From an uncultured Lachnospiraceae bacterium (GTDB taxonomy: Bacteria > Bacillota > Clostridia > Lachnospirales > Lachnospiraceae): a stretch of DNA of 64,000 bases. Under the pieces are notes generated by a model. The model was not told the origin of the DNA and did not search any database. It saw nothing but the letters and a program-made list of their open reading frames with translations. Positions 8,040 to 17,985 of the stretch are shown piece after piece. Each line of letters starts with the position of its first letter. Position 1 is the stretch's first letter. The DNA is taken from contig CANQAP010000002.1 in assembly GCA_947589305.1 (NCBI GenBank), positions 62,001 to 126,000 of the forward strand, in the 5' to 3' direction. The position numbers and the translations under genes were made by a program.

Positions 8040-10514
8040 ATGAAGAAAAAGAAAGTACTTCTGGGATTATTGGCAGGCTGCTTCCTGCTCATCTGCATGT
8101 CGGTGCCGGTATACGCGGACGAGGATGATAAAGATGTGGAAAATAACGATTTTTCCGTGACGGTGGATGCCGGCTTGGACGGCATTGCCGTAGAGGGAAA
8201 GGCGGTGCCGGTGTCGGTCACGGTTGCAAACTCCGGTAAAGATTTTGTCGGAACCCTGCGGTTGATCATTCCGGCAACGTATGATGTCAAAAGTTTGGCG
8301 TTTGAAAAGGGAATCGCGATTCCAAGCGGATCGGAAAAGACGATCTCCATGTTACTGCCGTATCTGTCAAGTTCGACCGGTATGATACGGATAGAATTGG
8401 AAAATGAAAAGGGAAAAGTGATATATTCCAATCGGGAAAGCATAAAGCCGATTTCCGTCGGGCAAATGGCGGTCGTAGGGGTGTTAAGCGATGATTATAC
8501 CGCCTTGAATTATTTTGACGCTGAGCCGGTGGAGACGGGCTATACCATGGTTTCGTCTAAGATCATTCAGTTGACTGCGGCGAATATCCCGCAAACGGCA
8601 AAAGGGCTGGAAACCTGCGACTATATATTGATTGATAATTATAATACGTCTCAGCTTACGCAGGAGCAGTGCAATGCGATCATGAACTGGGTGGCAGACG
8701 GAGGGATGCTGATCTTCGGAACCGGTTCGAAAGCCTCTGTAACTTTGGAGGGATTTCAGGACGTTATCGGACCGATTTCCATTGGAAATCTGAACAAGAA
8801 ATCCATATTGCTGACCGGCGGTATCGCGGAGGAGGCGCAGTCGGTAGATGCGGCTTCGTTGTCGATGGAAGGCTGGGAAAATGTGGAATCGGATATTGCG
8901 GCAGGCGCGGAGGCATGGAAGTGCGGATACGGAAACGGCACGATGCTGATCCTAAGCTATGATCTGACGATGGAGCCGATTTCCAGTTGGAAGGAACAGG
9001 ATACACTGGCTTCCAATATTTTGCAAAGCGCGGGTAATGATCTAACGTTTACGAAGCTATGCTACGGAGGCGATAGCCAATACAATTCATGGACGATGGA
9101 ACGTCTTGTTAACAGTGTGGACGAAAACAAACTGCCAAATGCGCTTTTGTATGCAGGCATCTTTCTGATCTATGTGATCGGGATCGGACCGGTCTCGTAT
9201 CTGATCTTGAAGGCAAAGGATAAACGGGAAAAAATATGGATTGTGATGCCTGCCATTGCGCTGGGATGTACCATTTTGGTCTATCTGACCAGTATGATAT
9301 ACCACATCTACAAACCGTTTATTGATGCCGTTCATATTGTGAAATATAACAATCATTCGGTTGTTACGGATACCTATATGTCCATTCAGAGTCCGAAAGG
9401 CAGGGAATATGCGATTGATTTTGCGGAAGGGTATCAGGATATCGAAGGCTGGCAGCAGGATGTTGATTATGAGGAGTTTGACACAACGGATTTTACCTGC
9501 GCGGTGGTTCAGGAAGGGAATACGGCACGTCTGCGGGTCAATCAGACAAAAGCATTTGAACCGCAGTCCTTTAATATAAAAAAGGAGGAAATTCAGGAGG
9601 GAATCGGATTTGATATCAATCTCACCTGTCATTTAACGGATTTTGAGGGTACGATTACCAACAACACCGGGCATGACCTTGAAAATGTAGTTGTGGTTTA
9701 TCGTGATATGTATGCCGCCGTCGGAGATATGAAAAATGGTGATACTGTGGAGATTGGCGGTTTGAATGGTGGAGTATCGGTGTCAGGTATTAATACATCA
9801 TATTACTATTATGACATCATCCCACAGGAATGGATGGATGATTCGGCGGAGGATCATTGGTTTGATGTAGACAGAACAACATACCGGCGGCTGCTGATCA
9901 ATGAAAGAATGTATTCAGTCGCGGCAGAAATGTGTGATTCCCTTGCTCCCGATCAAGGCATAGTGTTTGGCATGATAGACGGATATGAGGAGGATCTGCT
10001 TCAGAACAATAATGCAAAAGTGTATTCGGCTGCAATGGCGGTTTCGTATTTTTATGAGATGGCGGAGGAATACAAAGGAACGTCACTCTATGTGGAAGAT
10101 ATTAATGATTATATGGTAGGCGGTCCTCTCATGCCATATGATTCCATGTATCCGGAGGGATATGACATCTTCTATGATACGGATACGAGACAGGTTTATA
10201 CGGGTAGCGGTGGCATGAGCGTTGTGGATATGACCGTTCTATATGATTTTTATTCATTGGATTTATCAGACGCCGTTTTGTTGGAATGGCCCGCTTATGA
10301 TGAGACATCCCTATGTGATGTTCAACTGTATAATTATACAACGCAGCAGTATGACGATGTATTTCAGGAGAAAGATGTTTATACGGTGGTGGATGATCTG
10401 ACGCCATATTTAGATGAAAATAATTGGATGATCATAAAATATGTCATACCGGATGGCAAGGATACTTATGAGTGGTATGCGCCGCAGATCAGTATTGGAG
10501 GTGAATTGGAATAA
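8040..10514 (+). CDS. Large exported membrane-anchored protein of unknown function
   Basis: I do not recognise a named enzyme family. Residues 1-26 form a signal peptide with a likely cleavage site VYA-DED. An extracytoplasmic first half follows (about residues 27-365, beta-rich with an internal Rossmann-like or amidotransferase-like stretch), then two adjacent membrane helices (about 365-420) and a second, acidic and tyrosine-rich domain to residue 824. Both soluble domains should face outside if the signal peptide is cleaved. It overlaps the ABC ATPase gene by one base (TAATG), which implies translational coupling. The context suggests an envelope-facing partner of the ABC exporter and the MoxR/VWA proteins. 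Function is inference only. Confidence 0.8.
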   Translation: MKKKKVLLGLLAGCFLLICMSVPVYADEDDKDVENNDFSVTVDAGLDGIAVEGKAVPVSVTVANSGKDFVGTLRLIIPATYDVKSLAFEKGIAIPSGSEKTISMLLPYLSSSTGMIRIELENEKGKVIYSNRESIKPISVGQMAVVGVLSDDYTALNYFDAEPVETGYTMVSSKIIQLTAANIPQTAKGLETCDYILIDNYNTSQLTQEQCNAIMNWVADGGMLIFGTGSKASVTLEGFQDVIGPISIGNLNKKSILLTGGIAEEAQSVDAASLSMEGWENVESDIAAGAEAWKCGYGNGTMLILSYDLTMEPISSWKEQDTLASNILQSAGNDLTFTKLCYGGDSQYNSWTMERLVNSVDENKLPNALLYAGIFLIYVIGIGPVSYLILKAKDKREKIWIVMPAIALGCTILVYLTSMIYHIYKPFIDAVHIVKYNNHSVVTDTYMSIQSPKGREYAIDFAEGYQDIEGWQQDVDYEEFDTTDFTCAVVQEGNTARLRVNQTKAFEPQSFNIKKEEIQEGIGFDINLTCHLTDFEGTITNNTGHDLENVVVVYRDMYAAVGDMKNGDTVEIGGLNGGVSVSGINTSYYYYDIIPQEWMDDSAEDHWFDVDRTTYRRLLINERMYSVAAEMCDSLAPDQGIVFGMIDGYEEDLLQNNNAKVYSAAMAVSYFYEMAEEYKGTSLYVEDINDYMVGGPLMPYDSMYPEGYDIFYDTDTRQVYTGSGGMSVVDMTVLYDFYSLDLSDAVLLEWPAYDETSLCDVQLYNYTTQQYDDVFQEKDVYTVVDDLTPYLDENNWMIIKYVIPDGKDTYEWYAPQISIGGELE

Positions 10515-11446
10515 TGGTTACGATTCATAATCTGACTAAAAGCTACGGACGTTTTCGGGCATTGAACAATCTGAATCTGCATATTGACCAAGGGGATATC
10601 TTTGGCTTTGTCGGACCTAACGGAGCCGGTAAAACTACCACCATGCGGATTATCTGCGGATTGCTGCAGGCGGATTGGGGCGAAGTGTATATCGACGGTG
10701 TCGATGCGCTGATGCACAACGATATGATCAAACGTAAAGTGGGCTATGTACCGGACTTTTTTGGAGTCTATGATAATTTTAAGGTGATGGAATATATGGA
10801 ATTCTATGGTTCCATGTACGACCTGAATGGGGAGACCCTTCATAAAACGATTCTTGGACTGCTTGACTTGGTCAATCTATCAGATAAACAGGACGCGTAT
10901 GTAGATGGTTTATCAAGAGGTATGAAGCAGCGGTTATGTGTGGCAAGGGCGTTGATCCATAATCCGAAATTACTGATCTTGGACGAACCGGCTTCCGGCT
11001 TGGATCCGAGAGCCAGATTTGAAATGAAAGAGGTACTGAAGAATCTCGGGGCTATGGGTAAAACGATCATTATCAGTTCGCATATTTTGCCGGAGCTGGG
11101 TGAAATGTGCAATAGCATCGGCGTGATGGAAAAGGGAAATTTGGTGGCAAGCGGCAAGGTAGAGGAGATCACCAGACGTTCCCGCCATTCCAACCCTCTG
11201 ACGATACGGGTGCTGGACAACAAGGATACCGCCATTCAGATCTTGAAACAGACGCCTTGGGTAGAAAAGATCTCGATCCGGGACGATTCGATTATCATTG
11301 CCTTTTCCGGAGATGACGAAGAAATGTCGCAGCTCCTTTCGGCTTTAGTCACTGGCGGTGTAAAAGTGTCGAATTTCCATCGGGAACCGGGTAACTTGGA
11401 GACTCTCTTCCTTGAAATAACAGGAGGTGCAAAAGATGCTAGATAA
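10514..11446 (+). CDS. ABC transporter ATP-binding protein (ABC-2 type exporter)
   Basis: This ATPase subunit powers the membrane protein encoded next. It carries Walker A (GPNGAGKTTT, about residue 36), the signature LSRGMKQR, Walker B (LLILDEPASGLDPR) and the H-loop (IISSHIL). The 310 residues include a C-terminal extension of about 80 residues, as in CcmA/NatA-like exporters. The start overlaps the stop of the upstream exported protein, and its end overlaps the permease start, so the three are made together. The substrate cannot be read from the sequence. Confidence 0.93.
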   Translation: MVTIHNLTKSYGRFRALNNLNLHIDQGDIFGFVGPNGAGKTTTMRIICGLLQADWGEVYIDGVDALMHNDMIKRKVGYVPDFFGVYDNFKVMEYMEFYGSMYDLNGETLHKTILGLLDLVNLSDKQDAYVDGLSRGMKQRLCVARALIHNPKLLILDEPASGLDPRARFEMKEVLKNLGAMGKTIIISSHILPELGEMCNSIGVMEKGNLVASGKVEEITRRSRHSNPLTIRVLDNKDTAIQILKQTPWVEKISIRDDSIIIAFSGDDEEMSQLLSALVTGGVKVSNFHREPGNLETLFLEITGGAKDAR

Positions 11447-12587
11447 AATCAAACACATTCGCAAGATGAACATGAATCCGATCTTAAAGAAAGAATTACG
11501 GTTAGGTTCAAGAAGTATCCGGATTCCTCTCGCCGTCATGTTTTATGACATTGTGCTGGCGGCGATCGCAGTGATCAATATTGCCGTGGTATCGATGGGC
11601 AACCGCATGGCTGAAGATATCAATTTTTCCGGCTATCTGTCTGTGTTTCAAGTGATCGGATGGACACAATTAGGTATCACAATGTTGATCGTACCGATTT
11701 TGACGGCGGGTTCGATTGCCGGAGAACGGGAAAAACAGACCTTGGAAATTATGTTGACAACACCGAAAAAGCCGATAACGATCATATGCGGGAAATTGCT
11801 GGCATCTTTATCAAATTATCTGATCTTTGTGATCTCCAGTATTCCGATCATGGCAATCGCCTTTGTATTGGGCGGAATGAATTGGTTCGCATTATTGGGG
11901 TATATTGTCATGGTGATCGTGCTGGCTGTTTATTTGGGAAGCATCGGAGTATTTTGCTCGAGCGTATTTAAAAAAACCATTATCTCCATTGTTATGAGCT
12001 TCTTACTGGAAGGATTGATCTTGTCAATCCCGTTTTGTATTTTCTTTGGTGTGATTATTGTGGTAGAATTGGTCGCAGAGATTTATAATGACGCCATGTT
12101 AAACACAGCGGCTGCGTGGTGGGATCCGAATTTTGGGATATTGCCGCTGATCCTTACCGTGCATCCGTTAACCGGATTTTTTGACTATATGATGCGGGTT
12201 ATGAATCTGACATCCATCTCAGAGATTTTAAAAAGTGCCAACTGTTTCGGGAAAATTATGCCGATCTTGGCAAACGCTTGGATACCGTTGAATATCATCT
12301 GTTCCGGAGGAATCAGTTATTTCTTTCTTCGTATGGCGGCAAAGAGTCTGAATCCGCTGAAAAAGGGAAAGAAGAAAAAAATTGCGGCTCAGAACCGCTA
12401 TATGCAGGCGCAGCAAAAGAAACCGGCGGGCGTTCCTCCGCAGGAACAGGCACAGTTGTATCAACCTCAACAGCCGCCGGCAAACGGACAGGCGACGCAG
12501 CCACCCGTTCCGGATATGAACGGGATCACGGAGCGGCTGACACAGCCGGATCTTCCCGCACGGCAGGAGCAGAAGGAATCACAATAA
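11436..12587 (+). CDS. ABC-2 type permease with Pro/Gln-rich cytoplasmic tail
   Basis: This is the membrane subunit of the ABC exporter, with six or more hydrophobic segments and the ABC-2 hallmark region AGSIAGEREKQTLEIMLTT between the second and third helices. The track begins at GTG 11427, but AGGAGG at 11422-11427 lies eight bases before the ATG at 11436, so 383 residues are preferred. The last 70 residues are a basic then Pro/Gln-rich tail (YQPQQPP) that is not needed for transport and may bind a partner. The start lies inside the end of the ATPase gene. The Q-rich tail recalls the Q/N-rich tail of the next gene. Confidence 0.88.
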   Translation: MLDKIKHIRKMNMNPILKKELRLGSRSIRIPLAVMFYDIVLAAIAVINIAVVSMGNRMAEDINFSGYLSVFQVIGWTQLGITMLIVPILTAGSIAGEREKQTLEIMLTTPKKPITIICGKLLASLSNYLIFVISSIPIMAIAFVLGGMNWFALLGYIVMVIVLAVYLGSIGVFCSSVFKKTIISIVMSFLLEGLILSIPFCIFFGVIIVVELVAEIYNDAMLNTAAAWWDPNFGILPLILTVHPLTGFFDYMMRVMNLTSISEILKSANCFGKIMPILANAWIPLNIICSGGISYFFLRMAAKSLNPLKKGKKKKIAAQNRYMQAQQKKPAGVPPQEQAQLYQPQQPPANGQATQPPVPDMNGITERLTQPDLPARQEQKESQ

Positions 12588-12635
12588 GGCGTTGCGGGAT
12601 CAGAAGGACGCAGGGTGAGAAAAAGGAGGCTGTTT

Positions 12636-14213
12636 ATGAGTCAAATGGATTCTCAGATATTGAAGTTTATAAAGCGGGTTCGCAAACGGATGACGGAACA
12701 GAACATCCTTCGTTTTGGAAGTTACGGAATTATCGGTGGATTTGGGATCGCTGTGATCTGTTCCCTGATCGCGTTATTTGTTCCGTGGTATTATGCGGTG
12801 CTGGTCTCTCTCTTGGCGGTGGCGGCAGGCGTAGCGGCAGGCATTGTATTCGGCATCCTGAGACGACCGGATCTCAAAAAAGCCGCGCTGGCTTTGGACG
12901 CCCACGGCTTTCATGAGCGGCTGATCACGTCGTATGAATTGGCGGGAAAAGAAGATCCGCTTAGCTTGATGCAGAAACAGGATACGGTTCGCCGGATCGG
13001 AAACTTTCAGATACGAAAAGTGTTTCCGTTAAACATACGTTGGCAGATCCTGACGGCTATGTTGGGACTGGCGTTGATCTTTACGTTGGTTAGTCTGATT
13101 CCGTCTGCCGCAAAAGACACGGCACAGGAACGACATGAGATTGAAATTCAGGCAGAGGAAGAAACGGAAAAGATAGAAGAAGCGATCGAGCATATTAAGA
13201 AAATCGAGGACTTTTCCGAACAGGAGCGGGAAGCGATGATCGCCGCCTTGGAAGAGTCCATTAAGGAATTACAGGAGGCAGAGACGGCGGAGGATCTGGA
13301 GCATGCCAAAGAACGGATATCGGTTAAAATGGCTCAGGAAGCCGATCAGACGCAGAATCGTTCGATGCGGGAGGAATTGCAGTATTTATCGGATGCACTC
13401 TCAGAGGAAACGAAAAGCGAAGAACAGCAGCTTGCTGAAGACTTGAACGATCTGCAAAAGGACTTACAGAATCTGAATGAAAATACCAGTGATGTCGACC
13501 GGCAAGCCATTGCGGACGAGTTGCAGCGCTTAGGGCAGCAGACCGGAAATCAGGCAATGCAGGATGCGGCGCAGGACGTGGCAGATAATCAGATGACGTC
13601 GCAGCAGATGCAGTCCCTGCAGCAGACGGTTGCATCGGAACAGGCGAATCTCCAAAATCAGACGCAGACTGCCAATAATAATCAAAATAATCAGACACAG
13701 ACGAACAACAGTCAGAATACTCCGGGCGAACCGAATCAGTCGAATGCCCAGAACTCACAGAACGGGCAGGTTTCTTCCGTCAATAATCAGATGCAGAACG
13801 GACAAAATACACAGAACACACAAAATCCGCAGAATGCACAGAATGGTCAGAACGGACAGGACGGACAAAACGGCTCGGGACAGGACGGGTCGAATTCCGG
13901 TGGACAGGGGAACAGCGGTTATGATACCGGAAGTCAGGAAGGAACGCAGCAAACAACCGGACAGAACGGGCAAATGATCACCATTCCGAACCGGGAAGAG
14001 CAGAATAACGAAGCGTTGAATAATTTGGTGAATCCGAACGGTACATCGGCTACCCAAAAGGGAGGAGAAGCTTGGGCAGGCACTTCGGTTGATTACCAGC
14101 AGGTACTGGGCGAATATTCACAGAACGCTTACAGTAAGGTCGAAGGTTCCAACTATCCGACCGGGGTTCAGGATATCGTTAAATCTTATTTCGATGAATT
14201 AAATAAGCAATAA
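12636..14213 (+). CDS. Membrane protein with coiled coil and Q/N-rich linker, MoxR/VWA cluster
   Basis: I do not assign a function. The N terminus has two close membrane helices (about residues 25-70) and a third near 140-160, then a strongly charged coiled-coil region (about 170-300), a low-complexity Q/N/G-rich stretch (about 335-450) and a conserved-looking C-terminal end (YPTGVQDIVKSYFDELN). Tails of the form P..Y...V..YF..L are familiar to me from DUF4175-like membrane proteins next to MoxR and DUF58 genes; that link is from memory. The track start at 12615 was rejected because AGGAGG lies six bases before ATG 12636, giving 525 residues. The MoxR gene begins 11 bases after its stop. Confidence 0.8.
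   Translation: MSQMDSQILKFIKRVRKRMTEQNILRFGSYGIIGGFGIAVICSLIALFVPWYYAVLVSLLAVAAGVAAGIVFGILRRPDLKKAALALDAHGFHERLITSYELAGKEDPLSLMQKQDTVRRIGNFQIRKVFPLNIRWQILTAMLGLALIFTLVSLIPSAAKDTAQERHEIEIQAEEETEKIEEAIEHIKKIEDFSEQEREAMIAALEESIKELQEAETAEDLEHAKERISVKMAQEADQTQNRSMREELQYLSDALSEETKSEEQQLAEDLNDLQKDLQNLNENTSDVDRQAIADELQRLGQQTGNQAMQDAAQDVADNQMTSQQMQSLQQTVASEQANLQNQTQTANNNQNNQTQTNNSQNTPGEPNQSNAQNSQNGQVSSVNNQMQNGQNTQNTQNPQNAQNGQNGQDGQNGSGQDGSNSGGQGNSGYDTGSQEGTQQTTGQNGQMITIPNREEQNNEALNNLVNPNGTSATQKGGEAWAGTSVDYQQVLGEYSQNAYSKVEGSNYPTGVQDIVKSYFDELNKQ
13650..13975 (+). repeat. Q/N/G-rich degenerate repeat tract inside a coding region
   Basis: Short, imperfect in-frame repeats encode QNGQ, QNTQN and similar units, rich in CAG and AAC/AAT codons. 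They form a low-complexity linker of about 110 residues. Repeat length may vary between strains. Confidence 0.8.
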
Positions 14214-14224
14214 GGAGAAGGATT

Positions 14225-15199
14225 ATGATTCAGAATGAACAGGAAATGACACAGATTGTGGAACAGGTATTGCAGTGTGAAGCGGAAATCGGAAAATGGA
14301 TCATCGGACAGACATCGATTATCCGGCAAATGCTGATCGCGATTTTAACGGATGGAAACGTGTTGCTCGAAGGTGTGCCGGGTGTCGGAAAGACACAGAT
14401 GGTAAAGGCGATCGCCAAGAGTATGAATCTGGCGTTTTCCCGGATTCAGTTTACGCCGGATCTGATGCCGGCGGACGTTACGGGTACGAATTTGATCATA
14501 AAGGAAGACGGACAGAATAAATTCCAATTTGAAGCCGGACCGATTTTTGCCAATATCGTACTGGCGGATGAGATCAACCGTGCCACACCGAAAACGCAGT
14601 CTGCCCTGTTGGAAGCCATGCAGGAAAAGACGGTAACGGTAGGAAAACAGACCTATCTGATGCCAAAGCCGTTTATGGTGCTGGCAACACAGAATCCGAT
14701 CGAGAATGAAGGCACTTATCCGTTGCCGGAAGCACAGCTTGACCGGTTTTTATTTAAGTTAAATGTACGCTTCCCTTCCAAAGAAGAACTGAAGGAGATT
14801 GTGAATCTGACGGTCAATCAGAAAGAAACCGCTGTCAGACCGGTAATGACCGGTGAAGATATCTTAAGGATCCGTCAGGTCATCTATGACATGCCGATCG
14901 CAGATGCGGTGATGGATTATGCCATGAATCTGGTGTATAATACGCATCCGGAGATGAAAGACGTACCGGATATCACGAAGAAATATATAGCGAACGGTGC
15001 CAGTCCGCGTGCGGCGCAGGCAATTGTGAAAACCGCCAAGGCCCGCGCATTGATGGATCATCGCTTCAACGTATCGTTTGAGGATATTCAATATGTGGCA
15101 TTTCCGGTGCTGCGGCATCGTATCATCTGTAATTTTGAAGCATTGTCCGATAATATGACACCGGATAAGATCATTGCGCAACTCATTCAGATACAGTAA
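14225..15199 (+). CDS. MoxR-family AAA+ ATPase
   Basis: MoxR ATPases act as chaperones for assembly or metal loading of partner complexes and are normally encoded beside DUF58 and VWA proteins, as here. Walker A is GVPGVGKT (residues 50-57), Walker B is LADEINRATPKTQSALLEAMQE, and sensor 1 is ATQNPIENEGTYPLPEAQLDRF. The 324 residues are normal for the family. AAGGAGAAGGATT precedes the ATG. It sits between the Q/N-rich membrane protein and the DUF58 gene with gaps of only 11 and 14 bases. The protein should be cytoplasmic and probably works on the two VWA membrane proteins encoded downstream. Confidence 0.95.
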   Translation: MIQNEQEMTQIVEQVLQCEAEIGKWIIGQTSIIRQMLIAILTDGNVLLEGVPGVGKTQMVKAIAKSMNLAFSRIQFTPDLMPADVTGTNLIIKEDGQNKFQFEAGPIFANIVLADEINRATPKTQSALLEAMQEKTVTVGKQTYLMPKPFMVLATQNPIENEGTYPLPEAQLDRFLFKLNVRFPSKEELKEIVNLTVNQKETAVRPVMTGEDILRIRQVIYDMPIADAVMDYAMNLVYNTHPEMKDVPDITKKYIANGASPRAAQAIVKTAKARALMDHRFNVSFEDIQYVAFPVLRHRIICNFEALSDNMTPDKIIAQLIQIQ

Positions 15200-15213
15200 C
15201 GGGCGGGTAAGAT

Positions 15214-16095
15214 ATGGCAGAAACGTTATTTGACCAAGATTTTTTTGATAAATTGAATCATCTTGCGATCGCGATGAATGCTTACATGACGCACGGAACA
15301 GGCGGCGGAAGAAAATCCAATGCCAAAGGCAGTTCCGTAGAGTTTTCGGATTATCGGGAGTATATACCGGGAGATGATATCCGCAGGATCGACTGGGGCG
15401 CTTATGGACGCTTGGATAAGTTATATATTAAGCGGTTTATGGAAGAAAAAGAAGGAATCTTCCACATCTTTATCGATACTTCCAAATCCATGTCGTTCGG
15501 AGAACCGCCGAAATCGAAAATCGCCCTTCAGTTGGCAGGCGCTTTGGCATATTTGATCCTGAATAATCTGGATCGCGTCTACGTCAGTAAAATGCAGGAG
15601 AATACATTGACCGTCGGAAAAGGAAGAGCCGGTAAGCAGGCGTTTCGTTCCGTCGTGCAGGAATTGGAGACGATCGCATTTGACGGAAAAACAAATCTGA
15701 ATCAGGCAATTACGGCACGCCGCTTTCAGGGAAGCGGTGTTTCGATCATCATCAGCGATTTTTTGGATGAACAGGGTATTGAAGAAGCGGTCAAGTATCT
15801 GCGTTATAAAAAACAGAAAGTGATCCTGATTCAGATTTTGGCGAGACAGGAAATCGAGATCGAGGGCGACGGCACCGTGAATCTGCTGGATATGGAAACC
15901 GGCGAAGAAGTGCGGCTGACGTTGAATCGCATGAGCATTGAGCAATATCAACAAGCCTTACACAATCTCAGGGAGCGTTTGAAGGCTTTGGCGCGGAAAT
16001 ATGAGATGACTTATATTCAGATGATTGCGGATGAACCGCTGGATAAGTTTTTGTTTGATCATGTATGTAATCAGGGAATGATTGTTCGGAAATAG
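15214..16095 (+). CDS. DUF58 domain protein
   Basis: The family hallmark FSDYREYIPGDDIRRIDW lies near residues 44-61, followed by a VWA-like fold beginning FIDTSKSMSFG, with a degenerate metal site. DUF58 proteins are constant companions of MoxR ATPases; their biochemical role is not established. This one is 293 residues, soluble and shorter than forms that carry N-terminal membrane helices. It follows moxR by 14 bases. A 52-base gap separates it from the BatA-like gene, with no terminator visible. Confidence 0.93.
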   Translation: MAETLFDQDFFDKLNHLAIAMNAYMTHGTGGGRKSNAKGSSVEFSDYREYIPGDDIRRIDWGAYGRLDKLYIKRFMEEKEGIFHIFIDTSKSMSFGEPPKSKIALQLAGALAYLILNNLDRVYVSKMQENTLTVGKGRAGKQAFRSVVQELETIAFDGKTNLNQAITARRFQGSGVSIIISDFLDEQGIEEAVKYLRYKKQKVILIQILARQEIEIEGDGTVNLLDMETGEEVRLTLNRMSIEQYQQALHNLRERLKALARKYEMTYIQMIADEPLDKFLFDHVCNQGMIVRK

Positions 16096-16147
16096 ACAGG
16101 CGGCTCAAATGATTCGGAAAACAAAACGTGGGATATGGTGACGGGAT

Positions 16148-17971
16148 ATGACAATGAGTAATTGGTGGCCTCTTGCTTTGCTGGTCTGCATACCGCTTAT
16201 CATTTTGCTCTATATGTTAAAGCAAAAAGCAAGAGAGTATCCGTTTTCCTCCGGCATGTTATGGAGAGAAATCTACAACAATATAGAAGCAACAAAACCA
16301 TGGGATAAGCTCAAGAAAAACCTGCTGATGATCCTACAGATCCTGACGGTTCTTTTGTTGATCTTGGCGTTAATGGCTCCATATTTAAAGCACGGCGGAA
16401 GAAGATATGATAATGTTGTGATCGTCATAGACACCAGTGCCAGTATGGGCATTCGTTACAACGAAAACAGGACCCGTATGGAAGAAGCGATCGATCGGGC
16501 ATGTGATTATGTGGATTCACTGAATGAAACAGCGCAAGTGACCATTCTGACGTCCAATCAGGAAGCGGGTATCATCCGAGCCGGAGTGACAGAGAAAGCG
16601 GAATTGCGCAATGCGCTGCGGGAACTCACAGTGACGGATCTGAGCGGCGATACTACGCCTGCAGTCAGTGTGGTGCAATCCATGGCAAATCAGTGGGAAC
16701 AGTACGATGCCGTCTTTCTGACGGATACGCCGGTGGAACTGGGGAATCTTCAGGCACAGGTGATTAATTTATATTCGGATTATAAAAATCTTTCCATGGA
16801 TTATATCAGCTACGGAACGGAATATGACGAGGATGGCAATGCCTCGTTGACCGTCATCGGTAAGATCACAAACGGAACGCAGGAAGATGTGACAACGGAT
16901 GTCAATCTCTATGGAGATGACGTCCTTTTAATGGTGCAGAGTGTTCAGGTGCCGGCGAACGGTTCACAGATTGTTTATTTTCAGGGCGTCGCGTTTGACG
17001 GCAGGGTTCTGATGGCGGAAATCAATAATAAAGATGATTTGGATGCGGATAATCGGGCATACGCGACACAAAATTTTGAAACGCGCAAGAAGGCGTTATT
17101 GGTTACAAATGACAACATGTTTTTGGAAAAAGCCATTGTCAATATGGCTTGGGTCGATTTGTACAAGACGAATCAATTATCTGCGGTCGGACAGGAGGAC
17201 GCCTATGACCTGTACATTTTTGACGGAATGGTACCGGATACGCTGCCGGAGCAGGGCAATCTGATCTATATCAATCCTCCGGCTGGAGGTGACATTCAGG
17301 TAACGGCGCCGATCCAAAATGTGAGTTTGGTATTTACGGATACAGAGATCACAAAATATGTAGCGGATTTTTCCTTTGGCGCTTCGGAAGCGAAAGAATA
17401 TGAGCGACCGATCTGGGCGGATAGTTTTATCAGCAGCGGCAGTGGCTGTGTCGGATATTACGGAGAAAATGCGGGCAGACGGCTGGCTGTCATTGGATTT
17501 GATCTGCATCAGTCAGATCTGGCACTGCAGGCGGAGTTCCCGATCCTGATTTCCAATCTGATGGAATATATGATGGTCAGTGGAATGGTATCGGAAGATG
17601 ATTATGAAACCGGGGATAAGATTGTCTTTAACGGCGTGCTAAACGGTTCCGATCTGACGGTGTGCAATCCATCAGGGGAGGAGACAACGCTGGCGGCTGC
17701 CGTGACGACGACTGCTTATACCGATACCGGTCAGGCGGGTATTTATTCTGTTACGCAGACAGTGGATAATGAGGAAAAACAGGAATGGTTTGCCGTACGC
17801 TTTCCGGTCGATGCAGAATCCCATCAGGACGGGGAAGCGATAACCGAAACGGAAACCGTAGGGGAAGATGAAAAGAATCTGACAGGCGGAAGGGAATTAC
17901 GCAATCTGATCGTCTTGCTGATATTGCTGGCATTGGCTGTAGAATGGTTTGTCTATGTGCGCCAGCATTGA
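16148..17971 (+). CDS. BatA-like membrane protein with von Willebrand A domain
   Basis: The N terminus matches the BatA/aerotolerance N-terminal domain: a membrane helix at about 8-24, the conserved segment YPFSSGMLWREI and a second helix at about 60-80. A VWA domain follows with the metal-site motif VIDTSASMG (residues 93-101). The middle is extracytoplasmic and beta-rich, and a last helix near 590-605 ends close to the C terminus. It has 607 residues. An alternative ATG lies two codons downstream. It is followed after 14 bases by a second, larger VWA protein. These pairs are typical of MoxR clusters and probably form a membrane complex; partner and substrate are unknown. Confidence 0.88.
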   Translation: MTMSNWWPLALLVCIPLIILLYMLKQKAREYPFSSGMLWREIYNNIEATKPWDKLKKNLLMILQILTVLLLILALMAPYLKHGGRRYDNVVIVIDTSASMGIRYNENRTRMEEAIDRACDYVDSLNETAQVTILTSNQEAGIIRAGVTEKAELRNALRELTVTDLSGDTTPAVSVVQSMANQWEQYDAVFLTDTPVELGNLQAQVINLYSDYKNLSMDYISYGTEYDEDGNASLTVIGKITNGTQEDVTTDVNLYGDDVLLMVQSVQVPANGSQIVYFQGVAFDGRVLMAEINNKDDLDADNRAYATQNFETRKKALLVTNDNMFLEKAIVNMAWVDLYKTNQLSAVGQEDAYDLYIFDGMVPDTLPEQGNLIYINPPAGGDIQVTAPIQNVSLVFTDTEITKYVADFSFGASEAKEYERPIWADSFISSGSGCVGYYGENAGRRLAVIGFDLHQSDLALQAEFPILISNLMEYMMVSGMVSEDDYETGDKIVFNGVLNGSDLTVCNPSGEETTLAAAVTTTAYTDTGQAGIYSVTQTVDNEEKQEWFAVRFPVDAESHQDGEAITETETVGEDEKNLTGGRELRNLIVLLILLALAVEWFVYVRQH

Positions 17972-17985
17972 GTTTGGAGGAAGAC

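Noticed and set aside
13650-13975. CRISPR or tandem DNA repeat array
   Set aside because: The repeats are degenerate, in frame and explained by a Q/N/G-rich protein segment; no spacers exist.
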